Positions 19,116 to 29,129 of a DNA stretch of 64,000 nucleotides are shown here, in pieces. The stretch's first letter is position 1, and every line of letters starts with the position of its first letter. This DNA comes from UBA4486 sp041984885 (GTDB lineage Bacteria; Pseudomonadota; Gammaproteobacteria; Eutrophobiales; Eutrophobiaceae). The notes beneath the pieces are model-generated. The model saw nothing but the letters and a program-made list of their open reading frames with translations. It did not search any database and was not told the origin of the DNA. The DNA lies in contig JBHIXH010000006.1 in the NCBI GenBank assembly GCA_041984885.1, forward strand, positions 13,055 through 77,054. The letters are read 5' to 3'. The position numbers were made by a program, and so were the translations under genes.

Positions 19116-19502
19116 CTAGCGTTGGCCGGTCATGACCAGGAAGATGTCGCGCACATCAAAGACCAGGCTGATCGCAATCGTAGCTACCAGCAACACCAGG
19201 TAGACACCATAGGGGGTGTTCGGCCGTGTCTGCTTTTTTATAAATTCAAACGTAATTAAATAGATGAGTAGCGGCGCCCAGACGATCAAATGCGAGATGC
19301 CGAGCAGGTGTACCTGTTGTGTTTGTTGAAAGATAAAAACGGCGATTGGCAGCGTCAGTACGAAGGCGGCGAGAATAAAACGCGCCGAGACATGCTGCCA
19401 GGTAAATAATACGCTGGTGACAAAGATGACAAACATCCAGTTTGTCCAGAGTTTAACAGTCGGTGAAATCGCCGCGTTCACGGCTGCGCTCATTTCTTCC
19501 AT
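19116..19502 (-). CDS. Hypothetical four-helix membrane protein
   Basis: 128 residues with about four membrane helices (near 20-37, 42-59, 69-87 and 98-122) and no recognised catalytic motif. It is 21 bp downstream of the Rieske oxygenase gene and 3 bp upstream of the small membrane protein. A membrane partner for the oxygenase is suggested only by this position. Function unknown. Confidence 0.65.
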   Translation of the reverse strand: MEEMSAAVNAAISPTVKLWTNWMFVIFVTSVLFTWQHVSARFILAAFVLTLPIAVFIFQQTQQVHLLGISHLIVWAPLLIYLITFEFIKKQTRPNTPYGVYLVLLVATIAISLVFDVRDIFLVMTGQR

Positions 19503-19523
19503 TCTGTTTTCCCTTTTTATGAC

Positions 19524-20603
19524 TTACACATTGTCAGGTTGCATGGGAATGCCCTTGCGAATCAATAGATCGCGTACGCGTTGAATCACTTTAAAGATTT
19601 CCTGGTTCCAGTCTTCGCCCTGCGCATCAAATGCGGCCTGCTCCATCTCGACCACCCAGCGGTCTTCATTAAAAATGCCGTTGGTGAAATAGATCAGGAA
19701 CGGCCAGAGCAGGTTTAACAATCCGGGAATACCCGGCTTGCGTACGTTGATCAGGCCAAACGTGTGGTTTTGGCGTTGTTGCCTGTCGATCGGAACATAC
19801 GTGATCCACAGGTCGAGCGCCGGATGTTCACTTCCAGCGGTCCAGAATTTCAGGATCTGATACGGGTACTCGGTACGCACCGTCATCAGGTCCTTTGATT
19901 CTTTTTTCTTGTCTTTCATACGACTCAACATGACTTTCTCGCCGATTGGTTGTCGACCTTCGCGTTCAAACGAGTAATCGACCTCGACATAGTTATCGCC
20001 CTCGCGCAGGTCGAGAAATTTTGCCGTGATGTTGGCCATGATGCGCCGGTGTAAAAACTGATGATTCATGTCCATCAGGTTTTCATGCAGGAACGAGTAA
20101 TGGCAATCGACCGTATGATCCAGGTAACGGGTTTTGTATTCGCCGGTTTTCCATGAGGGTATGTCCGGGAAGTCGACGAAAGCCGCCTTGTCCGCATCGC
20201 CGGGAAACACAAAGATCATTCCATAATCTTCGCGGCACGGATAACTGCGTACACCGCGCGGCATCTGTTTACTCTCGCCGACATACGGGATATTGATGCA
20301 TTTGCCGCTGCAGTTATAGATCCAGCCGTGATAACAGCATTGAATGTTGTCACCGTTGACGACGCCCTGGCTGAGTGGAACCTGTCGATGTGCACAGCGG
20401 TCTTCGAGTGCGAACAGCTTGCCGCTTTTCGTACGTACGATGACAATTGGTTCGCCGGCGAATGTTACGCGCGTCGCCTTGCCGGCCTTTAATTTTTTTG
20501 CGGCAAGCAGCGGATACCAGTGATCTGGATGCGCTGCCGTTTTGCGTAAATCACGCACCGGTTTGCTGGTTGTAATTGAAGGTGCAGCCTCAGCTAAAGT
20601 CAT
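19524..20603 (-). CDS. Rieske 2Fe-2S oxygenase-like protein
   Basis: A ring-hydroxylating or demethylating oxygenase alpha-subunit relative of the PaO/VanA type. The Rieske cluster ligands are in CAHRQVPLSQG and CCYHGWIYNCSG, near residues 68-95. The mononuclear iron ligands appear in HENLMDMNHQFLH near residues 175-187. The length of 359 aa fits. A hydrophobic C-terminal segment (LLNLLWPFLIYFTNGIF) suggests membrane contact. It heads a three-gene unit with two small membrane proteins; no reductase gene is nearby. The substrate cannot be read from the sequence. Confidence 0.87.
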   Translation of the reverse strand: MTLAEAAPSITTSKPVRDLRKTAAHPDHWYPLLAAKKLKAGKATRVTFAGEPIVIVRTKSGKLFALEDRCAHRQVPLSQGVVNGDNIQCCYHGWIYNCSGKCINIPYVGESKQMPRGVRSYPCREDYGMIFVFPGDADKAAFVDFPDIPSWKTGEYKTRYLDHTVDCHYSFLHENLMDMNHQFLHRRIMANITAKFLDLREGDNYVEVDYSFEREGRQPIGEKVMLSRMKDKKKESKDLMTVRTEYPYQILKFWTAGSEHPALDLWITYVPIDRQQRQNHTFGLINVRKPGIPGLLNLLWPFLIYFTNGIFNEDRWVVEMEQAAFDAQGEDWNQEIFKVIQRVRDLLIRKGIPMQPDNV

Positions 20604-20773
20604 GCCGGATTTCCTGTTATGGGTTTTGAATTCGGAACAAATGTATTGTTATTAGCTATTTGGAGTCGATTACAGTCTGCCGGTTCCGGCTGGACAAGAC
20701 CCGATCAAAATAGGATTCTAACGCGAATCACGTTATCATTAATGTTAATAATTTCTCATAAAAACAATCAATT

Positions 20774-21844
20774 ATGTCTCACCCCCCGTTACAGAATGAT
20801 CGCCTGATACGCGCTTTGTTGCGTCAACCGGTCGATCGTACACCGGTCTGGATCATGCGGCAGGCCGGCCGTTATTTACCCGAATATCGCGCCACGCGGG
20901 CGAAGGCGGGCAACTTCATGACACTGTGTACGACACCGGAACTGGCCTGTGAGGTGACGTTACAGCCACTGGAACGCTTCCCGCTGGATGCGGCGATTTT
21001 ATTTTCCGACATCCTGACGATTCCGGATGCAATGGGGCTGGGACTATCCGTGATCGAGCAACAGGGCCCCGTGTTTGAGAAAACCATTCGCACGGCAGAC
21101 GACCTAGACAGGATCGGCGTGCCGGACCCGGAAGACGATCTCGACTATGTCATGAACGCGGTGCGTTTGATCCGCAAGGAGCTGGATGGGCGTGTGCCGT
21201 TGATCGGTTTTTCCGGTAGTCCCTGGACACTGGCAACCTACATGGTCGAGGGCAAATCCAGCAAGAACCACGCAATCGTGAAAGCCATGTTGTATGACGA
21301 TGCCGCCTTGCTGCATCGCCTGCTTGATCTGTTGGCGGAATCGGTAACGGCGTATCTGAACGCCCAGATCCAGGCTGGCGCACAGGCCGTCATGCTGTTT
21401 GATACCTGGGGAGGATTATTGACGACGGCGGCCTACAAGGAGTTCTCATTAAATTACATGCAGAAGATCGTGCAAGGGTTACAACGGGAACACGAGGGCA
21501 ACCCGGTTCCAGTGACACTGTTTACCAAGGGGGGCGCACACTGGGCGAAAGAGATAGCGGCAACCGGTTGTGACGCGATCGGTGTTGACTGGACCACCGA
21601 GCTCGCCGATGTGCGTGCATTAACCGAGGATAGCGTGGCGCTGCAGGGCAACCTCGATCCTGCCGTGTTGTATTCAGCCGCGGCCAATATCGAACAGGAA
21701 GTCACCCGCGTGCTTGACAGTTATGGTATAGGCCACGGTCATGTGTTTAACCTGGGTCATGGTATCCACCCGCAGATAAACCCGGACCATGTCGCAGTCA
21801 TGGTTGAAGCCGTGCAACGGTTAAGCGAACCGTATCACCGCTAA
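20774..21844 (+). CDS. hemE: Uroporphyrinogen decarboxylase
   Basis: Decarboxylates uroporphyrinogen III to coproporphyrinogen III in heme synthesis. The N-terminal signature RTPVWIMRQAGRYLPEYR is at about residues 21-38, the catalytic aspartate is in FSDIL, and GFSGSPWTLATYM and NLGHGI follow. At 356 aa it is full length. The gene lies after gltBD as in many gammaproteobacteria, but here a 5.5-kb accessory block separates them. Confidence 0.97.
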   Translation: MSHPPLQNDRLIRALLRQPVDRTPVWIMRQAGRYLPEYRATRAKAGNFMTLCTTPELACEVTLQPLERFPLDAAILFSDILTIPDAMGLGLSVIEQQGPVFEKTIRTADDLDRIGVPDPEDDLDYVMNAVRLIRKELDGRVPLIGFSGSPWTLATYMVEGKSSKNHAIVKAMLYDDAALLHRLLDLLAESVTAYLNAQIQAGAQAVMLFDTWGGLLTTAAYKEFSLNYMQKIVQGLQREHEGNPVPVTLFTKGGAHWAKEIAATGCDAIGVDWTTELADVRALTEDSVALQGNLDPAVLYSAAANIEQEVTRVLDSYGIGHGHVFNLGHGIHPQINPDHVAVMVEAVQRLSEPYHR

Positions 21845-21872
21845 TGGTTTTGCCGGGCTTTTACACGCTTAC

Positions 21873-22778
21873 ATGAAAGACAGGCTGCTGCTCGTCATCA
21901 AGGGCTTTTGCATGGGTGCAGCCGACGTGGTGCCCGGCGTCAGTGGCGGCACAATGGCGTTGATCCTGGGCATTTATCAACGCCTCATTGATGCAATCAA
22001 GTCGTTTGACCTGGTCTGGCTGCAATCATTTTTTCGTCTCGATCTCGGGCAAGTGCTACAACGTCCGCACCTGGCATTTATTATCCCGTTGTTTCTCGGC
22101 ATAGGCAGCGCATTGATCTTTTTTACGCGCATCGTGCCGTTACCGGTATATATCAGGACACACCCGGAGTATGTGTACGGACTGTTTTTTGGTTTGATAC
22201 TCGGTTCAATCCTGGTACTGATTATTGACTTAAAAAAACCGGCACTGCAGGATTTGGTCGCAATTTTTTTCGGCACGATTTCCGGACTGTATGTGTTCAA
22301 CCTGGTACCGGCGACTACGCCGGACGATGCCTGGTTTATCTTTATTAGCGGTGCCGTCGCCATCAGCGCGATGATCCTGCCGGGGATCTCCGGCTCATTC
22401 ATCCTGTTAATGATGAAAAAATACGCCTACATCATGGATGGTATCGGCCATTTAAACCTGATGATCATATTGCCGTTTGGTCTGGGCGTCGTCGTCGGTT
22501 TGATATTATTCAGTCGGGTGCTGTCCTGGTTGCTGGCAAGGTATTACAAACCAACACTGTTATTTATTATCGGCCTGTTAGTTGCCTCATTATCTGTCAT
22601 CTGGCCGTTTCAACAGCGCAGTTACACGTCGGTCAGGGGCAAGGAATACCTGATTGACAGTACCGCCTACCTGCCGGATTCGTTCTCGTCGGTAGTGCTT
22701 GTGTCGACGCTGCTGATCGGCGTCGGTTTTCTCATCGTGGTGTTTGTGCACTGGCTGGCGCACCGTAAAAGGGCGTAA
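21873..22778 (+). CDS. DUF368 family membrane protein
   Basis: A polytopic inner-membrane protein of 301 aa with eight or so helices. The two inverted family motifs are visible: ADVVPGVSGGTMALILGIY near residues 17-35 and ISAMILPGISGSFILLMM near 165-182. DUF368 proteins have been linked to undecaprenyl-phosphate transport across the membrane, and that role is likely here too. It starts 29 bp after hemE. Confidence 0.9.
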   Translation: MKDRLLLVIKGFCMGAADVVPGVSGGTMALILGIYQRLIDAIKSFDLVWLQSFFRLDLGQVLQRPHLAFIIPLFLGIGSALIFFTRIVPLPVYIRTHPEYVYGLFFGLILGSILVLIIDLKKPALQDLVAIFFGTISGLYVFNLVPATTPDDAWFIFISGAVAISAMILPGISGSFILLMMKKYAYIMDGIGHLNLMIILPFGLGVVVGLILFSRVLSWLLARYYKPTLLFIIGLLVASLSVIWPFQQRSYTSVRGKEYLIDSTAYLPDSFSSVVLVSTLLIGVGFLIVVFVHWLAHRKRA

Positions 22779-22828
22779 AATACCAGCATTCAGCTGTGAT
22801 CGCGTATAACGACTAAAAGGTAACGCAA

Positions 22829-25270
22829 TTGCCAATATCAGAAATCGTCTTGATCGTTATGGGGCTGCTGACCGTAGCGATGATTGTTGCGGGCATTTGT
22901 CGCAACATCCCGATCCCGTATACGGTCATTCTCGTCATCCTCGGCATTGGTTTCGGTCACCTCGGACGTCAGTACGAAGTATTCCATGATCTGCTGACTT
23001 TTCAGTTAACGCCGGAGCTGGTTCTGTTTCTGTTTTTACCGGCGCTGATCTTTGAGTCCGCGTTTAACCTTGATGCGCGCAAGTTATTAAAAGACATCGC
23101 CCCGATAATGATCCTGGCGATCCCGGCATTGCTGATATCAACGTTTGTTATCGGTGTCGGTCTCTGGCTGGTGCTGCCCATCAGTTTTATCCTGGCACTG
23201 TTATTCGGCGCATTGATTTCTGCTACTGATCCGGTTGCAGTTGTTGCCCTGTTTAAAGAGGTCGGTGCACCACAGCGTTTGACCGTGCTGGTCGAAGGCG
23301 AGTCTTTATTAAACGACGCCACCGCCATCGTGATATTCAATATTATCCTGGTAATGGCAATCGGTGGTGCGGCCTTCACCGCGGCCGATGTCGGTCTTGC
23401 CGTCATTGAATTCTTCCGCGTGTTTATCGGCGGTATTCTTGTCGGTTTTCTCATCGCAGTTGTATTGAGCGAGTTACTGTTTCGTATGCAGGTGGGCGTG
23501 AGTGCCTACCTGATCATGTCAATTGTGCTCGCCTATGCCAGTTTTGCCATTGCCGAGCATGAGCTGCATGTCTCCGGTGTCATGGCCGTGGTTGCCTCGG
23601 CGATCACAATGGGCGTATTCGGCGTCAGCCGCATACCACAGACAGCGACGCATCTGGTCAAGGAGACCTGGGATGTGATCGCACTGGTGTTTAACTCGTT
23701 GCTATTTCTGCTGGTTGGTCTATCGGTGGATGTCGCTTCCCTGTTCGGCCATGTCGATGCAATTCTGTTCGGTGTGTTGTTTGTATTGCTGGCACGTGCC
23801 GCTTCGGTTTATACGATGGTGCCGGCAACAATTAAGGTGTTTGGCCTGCCACACGTGACGATGGGTGAGCGGCATATCATGTGGTGGGGAGGATTAAAAG
23901 GCGGGCTGGCAATCGCCATCGTGCTCTCGATCCCGCTCGATATGCCGGGACGTGAGATGTTATTGAATATGACGCTGGGCGTGGTCATGTTTTCACTGCT
24001 GGTGAATGCACCGACGATTCGACCCTTGATGCACAAACTTGGCATCGACAGGCTGACCGACGATGAACGTTCCGAATTAAGACATGCGCTGGTCAATGCA
24101 CAGCATCATGCAGAGGACATTCTGCAACGGTTGCATAATATCGGTTTAATCAGCACCAGCACACGCCAGCTGATCCAGAAGAAAAACAAGCAGATTTTCT
24201 CGACTGTCGATGTGGGCGGAGGGGATTACACGCAGGATGTTCGGCATATCTACATCACTGCGTTAAGGGTTGAACTGGAAGAAAACAAGTTTCTGTATGA
24301 CATCGGGTTGATCCAGCATTACACCTACCTTGATATAAAGAATACGTTACAAAGGGACCGCGATACCTGGTTGTCTGATCCTAACAAGCACATGCTTGAA
24401 AAAGAGGTATCAAGAAAAAGCCTGTTTTTACAAATTGAGACGATACTGATCAAACGCATGCGAGAGATGGACCTGGTTGCCGGTTTATTATCCCGCTATC
24501 AATACCTGCGTCTTTCACAACGTCTGCAACGTGATCTGGCCGGCGTACTGATCGCCAGTGCTGTGCTGGAGATGTTGAAAAATGACGATCATTTTCTTGA
24601 AGAACATAAACAGAAAGTCATGCAGATTTATGCAAAACGTCTGCAACGCCGCAAGGAAAGGCTGGAAGAAATATCCGGCGAATACCCGGATTTTTACCTG
24701 CGTTTTGAAACCCGCCTGTTCACCAAGGTCGGACTGATAGCAGCCGGACATTACGCCGAGCAGGCATTCCAGCATGGCGAGATAGGTGCGAAAGCATTTT
24801 CCCGGATTGAACGCACGGTACGAGAGGCAACAAACCAGTTGCCGAAGATTTCAAACCCGGTTCCGAAAATGAAACCAAGCGATTTGATTGGTACGGTGCC
24901 ACTATTAAACGGCCTGTCCGATACCGTGCTCGAGCGCTTGTCGAAACATGCCCAACCGGTCACTTTCCTGGCCGGTGATGAGGTTATCGGTGAAGGTGAA
25001 CGCGGTGATGCGCTCTACATTATCAGTAGCGGTGTAGTCACGGTCAGTCGTGCTGGCGATGAGAAACCGATCGCAGAATTACGCGCCGGCGATTTTTTTG
25101 GCGAAATGGCCTTACTCGGTGATCAAAAGCGAACGGCGACAGTCTGTGCGAAAGCACCGTCGACATTATTACGGCTACGCCGCAAGGACGTGCTGGACCT
25201 CGCCAACGATGATCCGGAATTGAAGCTGCGCCTGGAGCAGGCACAGCGTAGCCGCAACGAGCGAGACTAG
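22829..25270 (+). CDS. CPA1-type Na+/H+ antiporter with cyclic-nucleotide-binding domain
   Basis: An 813-residue cation:proton antiporter. The first 410 residues hold about 12 helices, with the family motifs FLPALIFESAFNL, ISATDPVAVVALFK and LVEGESLLNDATAI. A soluble helical region follows. Residues 690-800 form a cNMP-binding fold (GDALYIISSGVVTV; RAGDFFGEMALLGDQKRTATV) with the phosphate-binding cassette FFGEMALLGDQKRTA. The TTG start at 22829 is supported by AAAAGG eight bases upstream. The domain suggests control by a cyclic nucleotide. The gene meets lnt tail to tail with a 4-bp overlap. It fits the salt-adapted picture. Confidence 0.9.
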   Translation: MPISEIVLIVMGLLTVAMIVAGICRNIPIPYTVILVILGIGFGHLGRQYEVFHDLLTFQLTPELVLFLFLPALIFESAFNLDARKLLKDIAPIMILAIPALLISTFVIGVGLWLVLPISFILALLFGALISATDPVAVVALFKEVGAPQRLTVLVEGESLLNDATAIVIFNIILVMAIGGAAFTAADVGLAVIEFFRVFIGGILVGFLIAVVLSELLFRMQVGVSAYLIMSIVLAYASFAIAEHELHVSGVMAVVASAITMGVFGVSRIPQTATHLVKETWDVIALVFNSLLFLLVGLSVDVASLFGHVDAILFGVLFVLLARAASVYTMVPATIKVFGLPHVTMGERHIMWWGGLKGGLAIAIVLSIPLDMPGREMLLNMTLGVVMFSLLVNAPTIRPLMHKLGIDRLTDDERSELRHALVNAQHHAEDILQRLHNIGLISTSTRQLIQKKNKQIFSTVDVGGGDYTQDVRHIYITALRVELEENKFLYDIGLIQHYTYLDIKNTLQRDRDTWLSDPNKHMLEKEVSRKSLFLQIETILIKRMREMDLVAGLLSRYQYLRLSQRLQRDLAGVLIASAVLEMLKNDDHFLEEHKQKVMQIYAKRLQRRKERLEEISGEYPDFYLRFETRLFTKVGLIAAGHYAEQAFQHGEIGAKAFSRIERTVREATNQLPKISNPVPKMKPSDLIGTVPLLNGLSDTVLERLSKHAQPVTFLAGDEVIGEGERGDALYIISSGVVTVSRAGDEKPIAELRAGDFFGEMALLGDQKRTATVCAKAPSTLLRLRRKDVLDLANDDPELKLRLEQAQRSRNERD

Positions 25271-26787
25271 GCCGGTTTTTTCTTTTTCTTGTCCGGGTGT
25301 TGGCGTGACATCGACAGGCCGAGCAGTGCAAACATAAGACCTACTATGAATACATTGCCGGATTTACTGTAGGGTGTCATGCCTTCGTACGGGATGACCT
25401 GGCCGGCCAGTACGTCCGTACGATGTTGCGGAGACCGGGAAATAATTTTTCCTTTCTCATCTATTAACGCGCTGATGCCGGTATTCGTTGCCCGCAACAT
25501 GTAGCGCCCGGTTTCAATTGATCGCATCCTGGCCATTTGTAAATGTTGGTGGGCGGCAATTGAATCGCCAAACCAGGCATCATTGCTGACATTGATCAAC
25601 AAGCTCGCCTGCGGCAAGGCTTTTATGGTGAGTTCACCGAATACATCTTCGTAACAGATGGATACGCCGAGCACCTCACCGGCGGCTATCAGGATTGGTT
25701 GTTCCTGCTCGCCGGCAGAGAAGCTCGACATCGGTATGTGTAAAAACGAAAGTATGGGCCTGAGTACCGAATCAAACGGCAGGTATTCACCGAACGGTAC
25801 CAGGTGTTGCTTGTGATAAAACTGATCTGTCTCACCAAAGCGGATCAGGCTGTTGAAATAATGCGGTGTCTCCGGATCCTTCCAGGCAAGCCCGCTGATT
25901 AATGCAGAACCTGACCTGGCACTTCTTTGTCGAATCGTCTTCAGTATCGGTGTTGCCTCGTGATAAAACAGGGGTAACGCGGTCTCCGGCCAGAGTATCA
26001 GGTCGTGACCCCAGTACGGTTCAGTCAGGTCCAGATAGAGATCGATCGTTTTTTGCCGCTGTTCCGGTAGCCATTTCAGTTCCTGTGGAATACCACCCTG
26101 GATCAACGCAACCTGTAACGTTTTATCTTTCGGTCGGGTCCAGTCAGCTTCCAGGCTTTGCAGGCTGAACGCCCAGATACAAACCAGGCTGACCGCGGCC
26201 AGTAGTTTGTCGCGTTTTCTACCGACGATGATCAGCGTGAACATACCGGCGGTCATTGCCGTCAGCCAGCTGGTGCCATAGACGCCAAATATCGGAGCAA
26301 TCCCGGCAAGCGGGCTGTCCGTCTGGCTGTAACCGAGATTCAGCCAGGGAAAACCGGTAAAGATCCATGAGCGGAACCACTCGGCCAGTGTCCATACGGC
26401 TGGCAGGATAACGATCAGTCGGACATAGGTTCGACATCGACGATAACGAAATGTAACCCAGGCAACGAGTGCGGGATATAAAGACAAAAACAGGATGAGC
26501 AACAACGTGAAGGCAATGGCCATGATGAAAGACACACCGCCAAACAGGTTGATGCTGATATGTAACCAGCTGACACCGAAACCGAACAGACCAAGTCCAA
26601 AAAAATAACCGAGCAATAACGATTGCTTCACCGATGAGGTTTTAACGAGTAAATAAAATACGATCGCGAGCGTGAGTAAAGGAATAAAAAATAATTGATA
26701 CGGGGCAAACCCCGATACGGTGACCGCACCACAGGTAAACGCTATAACCAGCTTGAGCAGAAACGCCTGTTTATCAGACAAGATCAT
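25267..26787 (-). CDS. lnt: Apolipoprotein N-acyltransferase
   Basis: Adds the third acyl chain to lipoproteins at the inner membrane. About six N-terminal helices precede a nitrilase-like periplasmic domain. The catalytic triad is visible as Glu in WPETALPLF, Lys in the central part and Cys in GVSICYEDVFGE. A final helix and a lysine-rich tail (DKKKKKPA) end the protein. At 506 aa it is full length. It lies downstream of the ybeX homologue, as in E. coli and Pseudomonas. Confidence 0.95.
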   Translation of the reverse strand: MILSDKQAFLLKLVIAFTCGAVTVSGFAPYQLFFIPLLTLAIVFYLLVKTSSVKQSLLLGYFFGLGLFGFGVSWLHISINLFGGVSFIMAIAFTLLLILFLSLYPALVAWVTFRYRRCRTYVRLIVILPAVWTLAEWFRSWIFTGFPWLNLGYSQTDSPLAGIAPIFGVYGTSWLTAMTAGMFTLIIVGRKRDKLLAAVSLVCIWAFSLQSLEADWTRPKDKTLQVALIQGGIPQELKWLPEQRQKTIDLYLDLTEPYWGHDLILWPETALPLFYHEATPILKTIRQRSARSGSALISGLAWKDPETPHYFNSLIRFGETDQFYHKQHLVPFGEYLPFDSVLRPILSFLHIPMSSFSAGEQEQPILIAAGEVLGVSICYEDVFGELTIKALPQASLLINVSNDAWFGDSIAAHQHLQMARMRSIETGRYMLRATNTGISALIDEKGKIISRSPQHRTDVLAGQVIPYEGMTPYSKSGNVFIVGLMFALLGLSMSRQHPDKKKKKPA

Positions 26788-26824
26788 CTGAAGATATTAA
26801 AAAGATGTGAGCCTGACGTTAAAA

Positions 26825-27685
26825 TCAGGTGGTGTCTTCGTTGACTGTTGACGGCGGTTCAAGCTTGATAAAACGCATTAAGTGGATACGCCGTTGATCC
26901 GAACGCAGGATTTTTATATTGACACCATCTGTTTCCAGTGTTTCGCCCCGTTTCGGCAAATGACCGAACCGGTTCAATACAAAACCGCCAATCGTATCGA
27001 ATTCTTCTGTCGGTAACTCAAGCCGGAAATAGTCGTTGATCTCCTGTAATGGTGTGATTGCCCTGATCGTGTAGCGGTTACGCCCATGCTGGTGAATCAT
27101 GTTTTCATCTTCAAAATCATGTTCGTCTTCTATCTCACCAACGATTTCCTCGATCACATCCTCAATCGTAACAATACCGGCAACGTTGACATATTCATCG
27201 ACAATGATCGCCATATGGTTACGATTTGCCCTGAATTCCCGTAGTAATACATTCAGGCGCTTGCTTTCAGGCACGAATACCGCCGGACGCATCAGGTCCT
27301 TTATTTCGAACTCTTCTTCTTCATCCGAATTAAACGTGGCCAGCAGATCCTTGGCCAGCAGGATCCCTGTGACTTCATCTTTATGACCACTGATCACGGG
27401 AAAGCGTGAATGTCCGGATTCGATTACAGTCTCGAGTATTTCTTCGGGTGCAGCATTGTCCTCAATGACGACCATTTGTACGCGTGGCACCATGATATCG
27501 CGTACGCGTTGCTCACAGACTTGCAGTACACCCTCGATCATGGCGACTTCATCAGGCTGCAACAGGTTGTCATCCCCGGATTGATGAATGAAGTCGATAA
27601 ACGACTCCCTATCGGAGGGCATGCCGGAGATGCGATTGATCAGTCGTTGAATAAAACCGATCGTCTGGGTTTGTTCGTCAGCCAT
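26825..27685 (-). CDS. ybeX: CBS-domain transporter-associated protein YbeX/CorC
   Basis: A cytoplasmic protein with paired CBS domains (about residues 65-190; VRDIMVPRVQMVVIE, then GIVTIEDVIEEIVGEIEDEHD) and a C-terminal CorC/HlyC domain (about 205-280). It has been linked to magnesium/cobalt efflux and to ribosome metabolism. The length of 286 aa is normal. Its start abuts the ybeY stop (1-bp overlap), and the order phoH-ybeY-ybeX-lnt is conserved. Confidence 0.95.
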   Translation of the reverse strand: MADEQTQTIGFIQRLINRISGMPSDRESFIDFIHQSGDDNLLQPDEVAMIEGVLQVCEQRVRDIMVPRVQMVVIEDNAAPEEILETVIESGHSRFPVISGHKDEVTGILLAKDLLATFNSDEEEEFEIKDLMRPAVFVPESKRLNVLLREFRANRNHMAIIVDEYVNVAGIVTIEDVIEEIVGEIEDEHDFEDENMIHQHGRNRYTIRAITPLQEINDYFRLELPTEEFDTIGGFVLNRFGHLPKRGETLETDGVNIKILRSDQRRIHLMRFIKLEPPSTVNEDTT

Positions 27686-28143
27686 CAGTGATCAGCGATC
27701 ACATAAGGATCGGCGTAGCCAAGTTGTTGCATGAGTTTACATTCCAGTAGTTCCATTTTTTTTGCGTCTTCGTTTTCTACATGATCATAACCGAGCAGGT
27801 GCAGGGTGCCATGCATGACAAGGTGTGCCCAGTGGGCTTCTAGCGTCTTTCCCTGTGCTTTTGCCTCACGATTCACAACCGGGACACTGATGACGATGTC
27901 GCCGATGACCCGATCTGACTGCAGGTTGTCATCGTTATACAGGAAAGATAAAACATTCGTTGTATGATCCTTGTTTCGATAGCGTTGATTCAGTTCAGTG
28001 ATCTCGGCCTCATCCACCAGGCGCACGGTGATTTCGGCATGACATTGCTGGTTATCGAGCACAAGTGAAATCCAGTCATAAAACCGGCTCTCCGCCGGGC
28101 AGTCGCTATCGGTACTGATAGTTTGCAGTGTCAGCTCAAGCAT
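27685..28143 (-). CDS. ybeY: Endoribonuclease/rRNA maturation factor YbeY
   Basis: A metal-dependent protein needed for 16S rRNA 3' maturation and 70S quality control. The zinc site HGTLHLLGYDH (three His) lies near residues 114-124, and RNKDHTTNVLSF near residues 56-67 is the conserved substrate-side motif. At 152 aa it is full length. It overlaps phoH and ybeX by one base on each side. Confidence 0.96.
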   Translation of the reverse strand: MLELTLQTISTDSDCPAESRFYDWISLVLDNQQCHAEITVRLVDEAEITELNQRYRNKDHTTNVLSFLYNDDNLQSDRVIGDIVISVPVVNREAKAQGKTLEAHWAHLVMHGTLHLLGYDHVENEDAKKMELLECKLMQQLGYADPYVIADH

Positions 28144-29129
28144 CAGTCTTTGTCCGTTTGACCGGATTCGTGTTTTTCATACGCGTTCAGAATGCGGGCA
28201 ACAAGCGGATGACGCACGACATCAACAGATTTAAACCAGGTAAAACTGATGCCCTCCTGTTCATCAAGTATATCGATGACGTGTTTCAGACCGGAGTTTT
28301 TGCCATTCGGTAAATCAATCTGGGTAATATCCCCGGTGATGACCGCGGTTGAGCCGAAACCAATTCGGGTCAAAAACATTTTCATCTGTTCATTCGTCGT
28401 ATTTTGTGCCTCGTCGAGAATCACGAACGATTCATTCAGCGTGCGGCCACGCATAAATGCGAGCGGTGCGATCTCGATCACGTTGCGCTCGATAAACTTC
28501 GCGACTTTTTCAAAGCCAAGCATCTCGTATAACGCGTCATACAACGGGCGTAAGTATGGATCGACTTTCTGTACCAGGTCGCCGGGCAAAAAGCCGAGAC
28601 GTTCGCCTGCCTCGACGGCAGGGCGTACCAGAACCAGTCGACGTGCCCGTTCCTGTTCCAGCGCGGCCACTGCCGAGGCGACGGCAAGATAGGTCTTGCC
28701 GGTACCGGCCGGACCAATGCCAAAGTTGATATCGTTTTCCTGGATGCTCTTTATATAACGTCGCTGATTCGGACTTCTGCCCTTGATAACCTGCCGCCTG
28801 ATCTTGATTAACACTTCCTTGTCACGTTGTTTGTCCAGTGGCATCGCGTGGGTGGCCTCCTGCAAAAACAGGTGTACACGTTCCGGTGACAATGTTTCTT
28901 CACCGGTGCTGTCATACAGTTCACGGATCAGTTGTTCGGCCAGCGTGGTGGATTCCGCTGACCCGCTCAGGCTGAAACTGTTACCACGGTTACTGATGCT
29001 GACACCAATGCGTTTTTCCACCTGGCGCAGGTGTTCGTCCAGCGGTCCGCACAGATTCGCAAGTCGTTCGTTATCGACCGGTGATAACACCAGATCGATC
29101 CGGCTTTGTTCGACTGTGGATTGGCTCAA
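28143..29129 (-). CDS. ybeZ: PhoH-like ATPase YbeZ
   Basis: A cytoplasmic PhoH-family ATPase thought to work with YbeY in RNA processing. After an N-terminal KH-like part, the ATPase domain has the P-loop GPAGTGKTYLA near residues 137-147 and the Walker B stretch SFVILDEAQN. The length of 328 aa is usual. The start overlaps miaB by 4 bp. Confidence 0.95.
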   Translation of the reverse strand: MSQSTVEQSRIDLVLSPVDNERLANLCGPLDEHLRQVEKRIGVSISNRGNSFSLSGSAESTTLAEQLIRELYDSTGEETLSPERVHLFLQEATHAMPLDKQRDKEVLIKIRRQVIKGRSPNQRRYIKSIQENDINFGIGPAGTGKTYLAVASAVAALEQERARRLVLVRPAVEAGERLGFLPGDLVQKVDPYLRPLYDALYEMLGFEKVAKFIERNVIEIAPLAFMRGRTLNESFVILDEAQNTTNEQMKMFLTRIGFGSTAVITGDITQIDLPNGKNSGLKHVIDILDEQEGISFTWFKSVDVVRHPLVARILNAYEKHESGQTDKD

